From assembly GCA_910588295.1 (NCBI GenBank), contig CAJUQO010000007.1, positions 1-64,000 on the forward strand: 64,000 bases of DNA, read 5' to 3'. Below are positions 51,540 to 59,117 of this stretch, one piece after another (the first letter of the stretch is position 1; each line of letters starts with the position of its first letter). This DNA is from an uncultured Lachnospiraceae bacterium. Its GTDB lineage: Bacteria > Bacillota > Clostridia > Lachnospirales > Lachnospiraceae. The translations under genes were made by a program, and so were the position numbers. The notes below the pieces were generated by a model that did no database searches, was not told the origin of the DNA, and saw nothing but the letters and a program-made list of their open reading frames with translations.

Positions 51540-52238
51540 GTGTTGAGCGGAATATCCGGTATCAGCCCGTATAATACGGTGTACACCCGCAGCATTTATG
51601 CGGGGGCTATGAGGGCCAATGCGATACAGGCCCGGTCTGTTCAGGCAGCTTGGGAGACGAAGACAGCCGGGGCATTGACCGAGACAAGAGCATCGAATCT
51701 GGAAACTCCCGTTGAGCCGGTACGCCCGGTGTCTGCTGTAGACGTCAATGGTACGAATGGTATCAGCTATATGATCCCGTTCCTGAGGGAAGGTATGGAT
51801 CCGGCGGAGCTGGCGGTGCGTATGCGTATACAGTATGTAGATCCATTCCAGGAAGAAGATATGCCGGAAGGGGAAGCAGAGAATACACTTTCCGGGGTAA
51901 AGGATGCCCGGGAGGTTATGGAGGAGGGCGAGTGCCAGACCTGTGAGAGCAGGAAATACCAGGATGGCTCGGATGATCCGGGCGTATCCTTTAAGACGCC
52001 CACGAATCTCTCGCCAGAGCAGGCGGCTGCCGCTGTGCGGGGCCATGAACAGGAGCATGTGGTGAGGGAACAGGCCGAAGCGGTTCGGGAGAATCGCCGT
52101 GTGGTCAGCCAGTCCGTAACGCTTCATACGGATATCTGTCCGGAATGCGGCAGGGGTTACGTGTCGGGGGGGGTTACACGGACGACGACAGCGGCAGCTT
52201 CCCAGCCGGAGACAGAGGATAGCGGGGATTCGCAATGA
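51540..52238 (+). CDS. SprA-family putative metalloprotease in the flagellar run
   Basis: A 232-residue protein of the SprA-related type (PF12118 by recall). Key segments are CQTCESRKYQDGSDDPGVSF, the metal-binding VRGHEQEHVVREQ (HExxH at 169-173) and CPECGRGYVSGGVTRT. The N-terminal 75 residues are low complexity. The start is GTG with GGGAGGG seven bases upstream. It is the last gene of the run, before a terminator. No signal peptide is seen. Function in motility is not established. Confidence 0.82.
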   Translation: MLSGISGISPYNTVYTRSIYAGAMRANAIQARSVQAAWETKTAGALTETRASNLETPVEPVRPVSAVDVNGTNGISYMIPFLREGMDPAELAVRMRIQYVDPFQEEDMPEGEAENTLSGVKDAREVMEEGECQTCESRKYQDGSDDPGVSFKTPTNLSPEQAAAAVRGHEQEHVVREQAEAVRENRRVVSQSVTLHTDICPECGRGYVSGGVTRTTTAAASQPETEDSGDSQ

Positions 52239-52261
52239 ATATGGTGAATATATAGAAAATA

Positions 52262-52292
52262 AAAGGGCTGCCGTGGGCAGTCCTTTCATTTT
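52262..52292 (+). terminator. Terminator of the long flagellar run
   Basis: AAAGGGCTGCC (52262-52272) pairs with GGCAGTCCTTT (52276-52286) with one G-U pair, followed by CATTTT. It ends the plus-strand run and also faces the ComFB-domain gene. Confidence 0.75.
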
Positions 52293-52312
52293 CGCAATGT
52301 ATTTCGTGTTTC

Positions 52313-53167
52313 TCAATGCCTGGGATTTTCTTTGACGATCATGCATGCTTTGGTGGCCTCCACCGTAACATCTGAGATCAGCCGGTTTGTGTAGAAGCTG
52401 AGAAGCGGATCGACAGCCGCCGGCATGGTGACGATATATTTGGGGATAAGGCCGTTGAGCGTCAAGGCAACCGTGTCGGCCACACAACGGTCACAGGTGC
52501 ATACCTCAAACTGGCGCATGTAGTAGATAATCTTATCATGTACAATCCGTTCCATGACATTTACGGTGGCAAAGGCCGGTTCGGGTTCCGGTTCGGGCTC
52601 CGGAGGAGCGGGCGGCGCATCTGTCTCCAGAACTGCCTGGTGTGTGGCTTCTGCCTGAGCAGGTGTGGCAGCGGGCGGGGCAGTATGTTCCGCTTGGGCG
52701 AAAACAACGCTTTCCGTCCGGTCAGGGGCGGATTGAGCAGCGCTCTTCGTTTGGTTCGGGGAGGACGGTGCGGTGGCTGCCGCCTCGGCCGGGGCAGCAG
52801 CTTTTGGCGGTGTGGCCGAGGCAGCCGCAGGCTGTGCGGGAGCCTCCGGCTGAACGGGCGTTGCGGTCTCCGGCCGGGATACTGTTTCCGTTTGCACCTG
52901 GCTTTCCTCATCCAAGGCATCGGATAACTTCTGCTGGATCAAATCGGCGACAGGATCCTTTTCGGTGGTATCGATGACAGCAATATTCTGAGTCGGCTGG
53001 GCGGACGGCACAGGGGCAGGAGCTGCCTGTCCTGCATCGGCAGACGCCGAAAGTGCAGAGGCTTCCGCTCCCATGGAGGAAACAACCTCTTCCGTTTCCT
53101 CCTTCTGCGCTTCATGTCCGGCTATCAGATTTAAGACATGCGCCGTTTTATTACTTCTTCTGGCCAT
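52313..53167 (-). CDS. Pro/Ala-rich protein with C-terminal ComFB domain
   Basis: A 284-residue protein. The N-terminus (MARRSNKTAHVLNLIAGHE) is basic and helical, residues 40-200 are Pro/Ala/Gln-rich and probably disordered, and the last 85 match the ComFB family: VMERIVHDKIIYYMR, the cysteine cluster CTCDRC, and TLNGLIPKYIVT. ComFB-type domains have been reported as cyclic-dinucleotide receptors; I recall this without certainty. It starts one base after the ParA stop, so the two are coupled. Confidence 0.75.
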   Translation of the reverse strand: MARRSNKTAHVLNLIAGHEAQKEETEEVVSSMGAEASALSASADAGQAAPAPVPSAQPTQNIAVIDTTEKDPVADLIQQKLSDALDEESQVQTETVSRPETATPVQPEAPAQPAAASATPPKAAAPAEAAATAPSSPNQTKSAAQSAPDRTESVVFAQAEHTAPPAATPAQAEATHQAVLETDAPPAPPEPEPEPEPAFATVNVMERIVHDKIIYYMRQFEVCTCDRCVADTVALTLNGLIPKYIVTMPAAVDPLLSFYTNRLISDVTVEATKACMIVKENPRH

Positions 53168-53168
53168 A

Positions 53169-53957
53169 TTACATTACCTCCTGGATGGTTCCCTTTGTGG
53201 TCATTTTTATAACTTCCCCTACGAATTCTCTGTAATCCTCCGCCGGCTTGGAACGGGGAGAGTGCTCAAAAATACTGATGCCGTGGGCCGGGGCTTCCGC
53301 GACGGAGACACTGGCCCGTACCTGGGCCCCAAAGACACAGGAACCCATTTGGGCTGCCACATTCTCTGCCATTTCTTTGACTTCGCGGGCCAGCAGCGTG
53401 CGTTTGTTAAATTTGGTAAGTATGATGCCCAGTACGTTCAGGCCGGGGTTAAGGTTTTCCCGGACTGAATCGATCGTTTCCTTTAGCTGTGTCACGCCCA
53501 GAAGGCTAAGAATCTCCGGAGCCATGGGAATGATCAGATAGTTTGAAGCGGCATACGCGTTTACCGTAAGAACATTAAGAGCCGGCGGCGTGTCGATTAC
53601 CACATAATCGTATTCGTCGGCCACTTCTGCCAGAGCATTTTTTAGCAAAAGTTTGCGGTCGTGGGTGGTAAATTCCAGTTCGGCGCTGCTGAGAAGAATA
53701 TTCGAGGTGAGAATATCGCAGTAGTCTGTTGTCTGAATAGCCTCCCGGACAGGAACTTGTCCCGTTAAAACATCGTAGACCGTGCGGCAGTTCTCAATGT
53801 CCAGTCCGAGGCTGAAACCCAGGCTTCCCTGGGGATCCAGATCGACTGCCAGAACCTTTTTATTATAAAAAGTGGCCAGGCCGGCCGCCAGAGCGCTGGA
53901 AGTGGTAGTCTTGCCTACGCCGCCTTTTTGATTGGTAAGTGCTATAATCGTAGCCAA
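53169..53957 (-). CDS. ParA/Soj-family ATPase
   Basis: A 262-residue deviant-Walker ATPase: KGGVGKTT (11-18), DLDPQGS, and VIDTPPALNVL. Closest in form to Soj/ParA. Partner genes are absent except the ComFB-domain gene. The start is TTG with GGAGG upstream. Its place beside the fliD operon, while flhG is missing from its normal position, raises a role in flagellar or chemoreceptor placement; this is inference. Confidence 0.88.
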   Translation of the reverse strand: MATIIALTNQKGGVGKTTTSSALAAGLATFYNKKVLAVDLDPQGSLGFSLGLDIENCRTVYDVLTGQVPVREAIQTTDYCDILTSNILLSSAELEFTTHDRKLLLKNALAEVADEYDYVVIDTPPALNVLTVNAYAASNYLIIPMAPEILSLLGVTQLKETIDSVRENLNPGLNVLGIILTKFNKRTLLAREVKEMAENVAAQMGSCVFGAQVRASVSVAEAPAHGISIFEHSPRSKPAEDYREFVGEVIKMTTKGTIQEVM

Positions 53958-54018
53958 AATAATTTCCTCCGTTCATAATTAAAACATAAATTTAACTATT
54001 ATTTAAAGTATACTATAT

Positions 54019-54026
54019 GCCGATAA
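54019..54026 (+). promoter_or_regulatory. Sigma-28-type -10 box upstream of fliD
   Basis: GCCGATAA, a perfect consensus -10. At 15 bp upstream the -35 reads TATT, a weak match. It lies about 80 bp before fliD and would transcribe fliD-fliS-fliT-like. Confidence 0.6.
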
Positions 54027-54105
54027 ATAAGTACAGGATAAATTGAAAAATGTAAACCTGCGTCATGTTTTGCGCACAAATATACAGTAAAAGGAGAGGA
54101 TAATT

Positions 54106-56472
54106 ATGGCATCAATAGGCGGTCTGAGCAGTAGCACAAGTAGTAGTATTGGCAGCAGCAGTCTCCGGGGATACGGCGGTCTGGCCAGCGGACTGGACAG
54201 GGATACCCTGATTGAGAATATGACCTACGGCACCACCAGCAAGATCACACAGCAGCAGCAGAAGAAGCAGCAGCTGGAGTGGAAGCAGGCGGCCGTTCGG
54301 TCTATCAGTGATAAAATGATTGCCTTCGGCAACAAATATACCAGCACACTGACAGCTTCTACGAACCTGTTTAACGCTAATTTTTGGGGCAGGAATAAGA
54401 TCACGGCTTCCGGAGAAAACAGCAAATACGTGTCCTTATCCGGCACGGCCAGCAGCGCCAATGCGCTGACTATTGCGGCGGTAAAGCAACTGGCCCAAAA
54501 GGCGTCGGTGAGCTCATCCGGTTCCTTTTCCCAGCAGGCGATTACGTCAGAGGCGATTAATACGAATGAAACATATAGAATCGAGAATCTGGTAGGTAAG
54601 AGCATTCTGTTTTCAGAGGGGGAGAATGTTTACAGCCTGTTCCTGGCGGAAACAGATTCGAAAGGAAACAAACTGGATTACAGTTCGCCGGATAAGATTG
54701 CACAATCTATCAATACGCTTTTGAAAGAACAGGATACTGAGGGCGGCAAAAAATTAAACGATATCCTGAAGGTTGAAGTGACAGAAGACGGAAAGAACAT
54801 CCGGTTTGGCAGCAACAGCAGCAACAGGGTCAGCCTGGACGGCGGAACGGCGCTGGCGCTTTTCAATATCAACAGTGCAGAATCCCACGATCTGACCGGA
54901 TCGGAAACGGTAGAGAGCCTGATTGATGAGACAAAGCTGGTTACGGAAATGACATTTGCCGAGATGATCGACGGCAAGACATTGACCTTCGATTACAATG
55001 GTACCTCCAAGAATATCCAGCTTAAGAAGACAGATGATTTCGATACGTTGGTGAAAAATCTTCAGTCCGAGCTGAATACAGCCTTTGGCAAGGGCCGGGT
55101 CACCGTAAGCGGCGACGGTGGGAAGCTTTCTTTCAAAACAACGCGTCCTGACGGCACTCCCGATACCACTTCCACGCTGACGCTTACAGGAGGCAGTTCG
55201 GGCCTTTTGGGAAAAGACGGCGCCCTGAAGATTGAGTCCGGTACCTCCAACCGGCTGGATATGGACGCCAAATTAGGAAGCACAGGGTTCGCGGGTCTTG
55301 TCGGTAAGAGTCTGGAGATGGTAGGCGGAAAACTCAGCGTAGTGGAGACGGATCCGAATTCGAAAACGCAGATTGCCATTACGGCTGAGGATTCAGTAAA
55401 GACTCTGATGGATAAGATAAACAAGAACACCGATATGACGGTATCGTATCAGTCGGCCGCCGATAAGCTGGTGTTCACATCCAAGGAGAACGGCGCCAGC
55501 GGTACTATTTCCATGGACAGTACATTGGCGAAAATGTTCAAGCTTGAGGAAGAATCAGAGGGGGCCGGTGTCGAGGTTCGCGGGCAGGATGCCATCGTAT
55601 CAGTGAAGTATGCCGGTTCTGATGAGATTGTTGATTTGCATCGTGATTCCAATACGTTTACCGTAGACGGTCTGACCATAGCCGTAAAAGGTACTTTCGG
55701 CTATGATGAAACTACTAAAAAGATAGACCCCAATGCTGCGGTAGGTATAGAGGCATCTGTGGATGAGGATAAAATTGTAGACAACATCAAATCCATGATT
55801 GACGAGTACAATGCCATTGTGGATTTGGTAAATTCTGAGCTGACCACCAAGCACGACAAGGATTATGCGCCTCTCACCACCGAGCAGAGGAAAGAGCTCA
55901 GCGAGAGCGAGATTAAGAATTATGAAGATAAGGCCAAAGAGGGTCTGCTCTTTGGTGACAGCGATCTGAGGATGCTCAGCAGCGCCCTGCGGACAGTTAT
56001 GAGCGGCGGATTAATTGAGGAGTTCAGGAAGATCGGTATTACCACTTCCAGCTCATACTCTGACAATGGGAAACTGGAACTGGATGAGTCCAAGCTTCGT
56101 TCCGCGCTGGCTACAAATCCGGAGAATGTGGAGAAACTGTTTACGTCCACGGCAGGCACCAACGCCGACGGCACGGTTTCTTATAACGGCCTGGCCACGA
56201 ATCTTAAGTCTGTGATTTTCAAGTATTCCAATCCGCTGGGATCCAGTGAGTCAAAAGGTGTGCTGATCCGGAAGGCGGGTAGTTCCCACTCAGTGATGAG
56301 CCTCACGGATAACGAGATTTACAGCCAGCTTCAGGAGATCAATAAGATGATTTCCAATCTGCAGGATCGGTTGCAGTCGGAGCGCGACCGCTATATTTCG
56401 CAGTTTACATCTCTGGAGACGCTGATTTCCCAGATGAATTCCCAGTCGGGCTGGCTCAGTTCGTTCTCATAA
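54106..56472 (+). CDS. fliD: Flagellar filament cap protein FliD
   Basis: FliD forms the cap and directs flagellin folding. The 788 residues start with GYGGLASGLDRDTLIENMTY and have the FliD C-terminal helices (MIDEYNAIVDLVNSELTTKH; ELDESKLRSALATNPENVEK). The middle contains a large beta-rich insert (about 120-470). The protein is longer than many FliD. It leads fliD-fliS-fliT-like, with a second FliD-like protein at 62336. Confidence 0.96.
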   Translation: MASIGGLSSSTSSSIGSSSLRGYGGLASGLDRDTLIENMTYGTTSKITQQQQKKQQLEWKQAAVRSISDKMIAFGNKYTSTLTASTNLFNANFWGRNKITASGENSKYVSLSGTASSANALTIAAVKQLAQKASVSSSGSFSQQAITSEAINTNETYRIENLVGKSILFSEGENVYSLFLAETDSKGNKLDYSSPDKIAQSINTLLKEQDTEGGKKLNDILKVEVTEDGKNIRFGSNSSNRVSLDGGTALALFNINSAESHDLTGSETVESLIDETKLVTEMTFAEMIDGKTLTFDYNGTSKNIQLKKTDDFDTLVKNLQSELNTAFGKGRVTVSGDGGKLSFKTTRPDGTPDTTSTLTLTGGSSGLLGKDGALKIESGTSNRLDMDAKLGSTGFAGLVGKSLEMVGGKLSVVETDPNSKTQIAITAEDSVKTLMDKINKNTDMTVSYQSAADKLVFTSKENGASGTISMDSTLAKMFKLEEESEGAGVEVRGQDAIVSVKYAGSDEIVDLHRDSNTFTVDGLTIAVKGTFGYDETTKKIDPNAAVGIEASVDEDKIVDNIKSMIDEYNAIVDLVNSELTTKHDKDYAPLTTEQRKELSESEIKNYEDKAKEGLLFGDSDLRMLSSALRTVMSGGLIEEFRKIGITTSSSYSDNGKLELDESKLRSALATNPENVEKLFTSTAGTNADGTVSYNGLATNLKSVIFKYSNPLGSSESKGVLIRKAGSSHSVMSLTDNEIYSQLQEINKMISNLQDRLQSERDRYISQFTSLETLISQMNSQSGWLSSFS

Positions 56473-56490
56473 GCATAAAAGAGGAAAAAT

Positions 56491-56862
56491 ATGTATCAAA
56501 ATGGATATCAACAGTATAAAGCGCAGTCTGTGAATACGATGACGAGCGGAGAGATGCTCCTGCTTCTTTATGATGAGCTGATTAAGCGGCTCACCAGGGC
56601 GCAGATTGCGCTGGAGGAGAAGGATTATGATCTCTTTGAAAAATCGGTACAGCGTGCCAAGGAGATTGTACAGTATCTGAACCGCACGTTGAATATGGAG
56701 TACCATATCAGCTATGAGCTGAGGAGGATGTATGAATTTTTCCTCTATGAGATCAGCAGACTGCAGGTCGGACGAAATGAGACGGTGATCCAGGAGCTTA
56801 AACCCCTTGTGATGGAGCTTCGTGATGCTTTCAGGGAGGCCAGTAAGACAGCGGTCGTATGA
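56491..56862 (+). CDS. fliS: Flagellin chaperone FliS
   Basis: FliS keeps flagellin unfolded until export. The 123 residues match the family start YQQYKAQSVNTMTSGEMLLL and LYDELIKRLTRAQIALEE. Typical length. It is 18 bp after fliD. Confidence 0.96.
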   Translation: MYQNGYQQYKAQSVNTMTSGEMLLLLYDELIKRLTRAQIALEEKDYDLFEKSVQRAKEIVQYLNRTLNMEYHISYELRRMYEFFLYEISRLQVGRNETVIQELKPLVMELRDAFREASKTAVV

Positions 56863-56875
56863 CAGGAGAAAGGAC

Positions 56876-57286
56876 ATGGACAACAGAAAAGAGCTTTTGT
56901 CAGAGATTTTAAAACGGGTGCAGAGAAATTACAGGCGCATAGTCGAGATCGAGCGGCTGACAAAGGAGCTTGGGGAAGCATTTTCGAGAAACGATCACGA
57001 TTCGGCCCAGCTGCTGTTGAAGATGCGGGGCGATGAGATGGATGAGGCCACACAGACGAAGTATGAGATCCAGACCCTTGTCTTTGATGTGGACGAGGAG
57101 AAGAGGCATGACGTAGAAGCGTGGCTGAGAGGAGAGGAGAGCGGCGATCTCCAGGAGTTTGAGGCTGCCAAGATATGGGAACTGAGCAGCCAGATTAAAC
57201 AGACGGTCAAGAGGACAATGACCCTTGATAAAGCAATTAGTTCCAGAATGGCAGGGGATAATTCTTATTATCATTCGCTGTCATAA
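56876..57286 (+). CDS. Probable FliT-like chaperone
   Basis: A 136-residue helical protein after fliS, the usual place of fliT. The sequence is not strongly conserved: MDNRKELLSEILKRVQRNYR, then coiled coil to the end. The ATG at 56876 is used, with AGGAGAAAGG just upstream. Position supports a filament chaperone role; the sequence alone does not prove it. Confidence 0.65.
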   Translation: MDNRKELLSEILKRVQRNYRRIVEIERLTKELGEAFSRNDHDSAQLLLKMRGDEMDEATQTKYEIQTLVFDVDEEKRHDVEAWLRGEESGDLQEFEAAKIWELSSQIKQTVKRTMTLDKAISSRMAGDNSYYHSLS

Positions 57287-57292
57287 CAATAT

Positions 57293-57327
57293 AAAAAAGC
57301 CTGTGGAGAAAAACCACAGGCTTTTTT
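57293..57327. terminator. Bidirectional terminator after the fliD operon
   Basis: AAAAAAGCCTGTGG (57293-57306) pairs with CCACAGGCTTTTTT (57314-57327), a perfect 14-bp stem. It serves the fliT-like gene and the facing C39-like gene. Confidence 0.92.
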
Positions 57328-57352
57328 GAATAAAAGGGCTTGTAAACGGATT

Positions 57353-58171
57353 TCAGCGAATCGAAATACTCCACATGGGCCCTCCGTCTGTGGCGCTGTA
57401 TTTCAGTTCATCAAGAATGAGTTGGATATTCCAGGCTTTTTGAGTATTTTTCAGGCTGGCGGGATCGGCAATGGACACTTTTTTGTCGGACCAGTCATCA
57501 GAGATAATAATAAAATGTCCTCCATTGGTAAAATGCCCCGGTCCCAACAGTGCGACCAGGATATGTCCGCTGGCTAGTTCGTCCAGGACACCTTTTTCGG
57601 TAAAGTTATCGAAGGATTCAGCGCGGAAACCAAAGGCGGCGGCGCCCTCCGGGATGAAACTATGCTTTGTGCCGGAACCGGGGGCCCAATAACCATTATC
57701 AGCGGCCCAGTCAGCCATATCTGAAGGAAGATAATCCTGATTGCTGAAGCTGGAGACAATCATGGCAAGTACCGTGGGGCCACAGCCGTATTTACCGAAA
57801 CGATCCCTGCCGCCATACGTGTAATCTGTCCAGCGGGAGTCGCCCTGGTTGTAATAGGTTAAGGTTCCCATACTGCTGGTGAGGGATAGTGTATATGTGC
57901 CGTCTTTATTTTTGGCTTTGGGCTTTTTTTTGGCCGATGTGTCTGAATCGTTACCGGTCTGTGTTTCAGTTTCCTTTGAGGAAGGATCTTCCGAAGCGGG
58001 CGGAGCGGCAGCTTCCCCTGACGTGGAAGGAACATTATCTGTTTCCGAAAAGTCTTCCGCAGGCTCGGCCGGGGATGTGTACATGACGCTGGAGGCCAGA
58101 TCTGTACGGGCAGGGGGGAGAGCACAAAATAAGGCCAGGCTGATTACCGCACACAGTATTTTTTTTGCCAT
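57353..58171 (-). CDS. Secreted C39-like cysteine peptidase family protein
   Basis: A 272-residue protein with a signal peptide (MAKKILCAVISLALFCALPP), a disordered Ser/Thr/Glu-rich stretch (30-90), and a Peptidase_C39_2-like domain: catalytic Cys130 in GKYGCGPTVLAM, His in TNGGHFIIISDDW. It may act in the wall or outside the cell. No maturation substrate is adjacent. A sigma-28-type -10 lies upstream. Confidence 0.82.
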   Translation of the reverse strand: MAKKILCAVISLALFCALPPARTDLASSVMYTSPAEPAEDFSETDNVPSTSGEAAAPPASEDPSSKETETQTGNDSDTSAKKKPKAKNKDGTYTLSLTSSMGTLTYYNQGDSRWTDYTYGGRDRFGKYGCGPTVLAMIVSSFSNQDYLPSDMADWAADNGYWAPGSGTKHSFIPEGAAAFGFRAESFDNFTEKGVLDELASGHILVALLGPGHFTNGGHFIIISDDWSDKKVSIADPASLKNTQKAWNIQLILDELKYSATDGGPMWSISIR

Positions 58172-58200
58172 TTTTTTCTCCCTGTTTTTCTGAATCTATA

Positions 58201-58229
58201 TTGACTGCCTTATTTAGAAACAGTATAGT
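58201..58229 (+). promoter_or_regulatory. Sigma-A promoter of the FtsE-like gene
   Basis: TTGACT (58201-58206), exactly 17 bp, TATAGT (58224-58229), about 50 bp before the ATPase gene start. Confidence 0.75.
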
Positions 58230-58238
58230 ATATATTAA

Positions 58239-58246
58239 ATATCGGA
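58239..58246 (-). promoter_or_regulatory. Possible sigma-28-type -10 before the C39-like gene
   Basis: On the minus strand TCCGATAT, six of eight to consensus. The -35 at 15 bp reads TTAT, as before flgM. It lies about 70 bp before the C39-like gene. It overlaps the leader of the divergent ATPase gene. Confidence 0.35.
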
Positions 58247-58276
58247 AATAGTAGAAAAAAAATAAGGAAGAAAAAC

Positions 58277-59005
58277 ATGACGCAGATCATTTTTCATCAT
58301 GTGACGAAAAAATTCGGCGATTTGACTGCACTTAATGATGTTTCTTTTGAGATAAGAAAAGGTGAATTTGTATTTGTAATAGGGAAGAGCGGGGCAGGAA
58401 AAAGTACGCTGCTGCATCTTCTCACAAAACAAGAGGAAGTAACTTCCGGGCAGATTGTCGTTGACGGATGCAGTATAGACGGTATGAAAAAGGGGAAAAT
58501 TCCGGCGTACAGGCGCAGGCTGGGAATAGTTTCCCTGGAGGCAGGCCTATTGAAAGATCGTTCGATTTATGATAATATTATGTTTGCCATGCGGGCCACA
58601 GGTAGGGTGAATCGGCAGTCTGGGGCTGTGATTCTGCGCCTTCTGGGCCTTGTGGGGCTTGCTAACAGGTATCAGGCATTCCCCGATGAGCTTTCAGGCG
58701 GAGAACAGGCGCGGGTGCTGGTAGCGCGCGCCCTTTCGGTTCAGCCGGATATATTAGTGGCGGATGAACCGACGGCGAACCTGGATCCGGATTCGGCCTG
58801 GGATCTGATGCAGCTTTTTGCGGAGATCAACTATCAGGGTATGACGGTTCTGATGGCCAGCCATGCCAGGGATCTGGTGACAATTATGAGAAAACGCTGC
58901 CTGACTTTGGTGGCGGGAACCCTGGTGGCTGATGAGAAGAATGCCATATATAATATGAAAGCGATCGATATTTTTGAAGAGAGGAGAGTACTTGGGAAAA
59001 AATAA
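58277..59005 (+). CDS. Orphan FtsE-like ABC ATPase with altered Q-loop
   Basis: A 242-residue ABC ATPase of the FtsE/LolD type. Walker A is GKSGAGKST (36-44), signature LSGGEQARV, Walker B DILVADEPT, H-loop MASHARD. The Q-loop, normally IGVVFQD, reads LGIVSLEAG (83-90): the Gln that senses the Mg site is absent. No ftsX-like permease is in view, and the next gene is a nucleotidyltransferase-type protein. Confidence 0.83.
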   Translation: MTQIIFHHVTKKFGDLTALNDVSFEIRKGEFVFVIGKSGAGKSTLLHLLTKQEEVTSGQIVVDGCSIDGMKKGKIPAYRRRLGIVSLEAGLLKDRSIYDNIMFAMRATGRVNRQSGAVILRLLGLVGLANRYQAFPDELSGGEQARVLVARALSVQPDILVADEPTANLDPDSAWDLMQLFAEINYQGMTVLMASHARDLVTIMRKRCLTLVAGTLVADEKNAIYNMKAIDIFEERRVLGKK

Positions 59006-59117
59006 GAAAAATGTAGAAATTCGTTAGGATTATAAAAAACAGGCTAATATTTTAAGAAAAACATCCGAAATACAATAGAGGGTATTTTTTTCTTGGTAAC
59101 TGGAAGGAGGGACTGCT

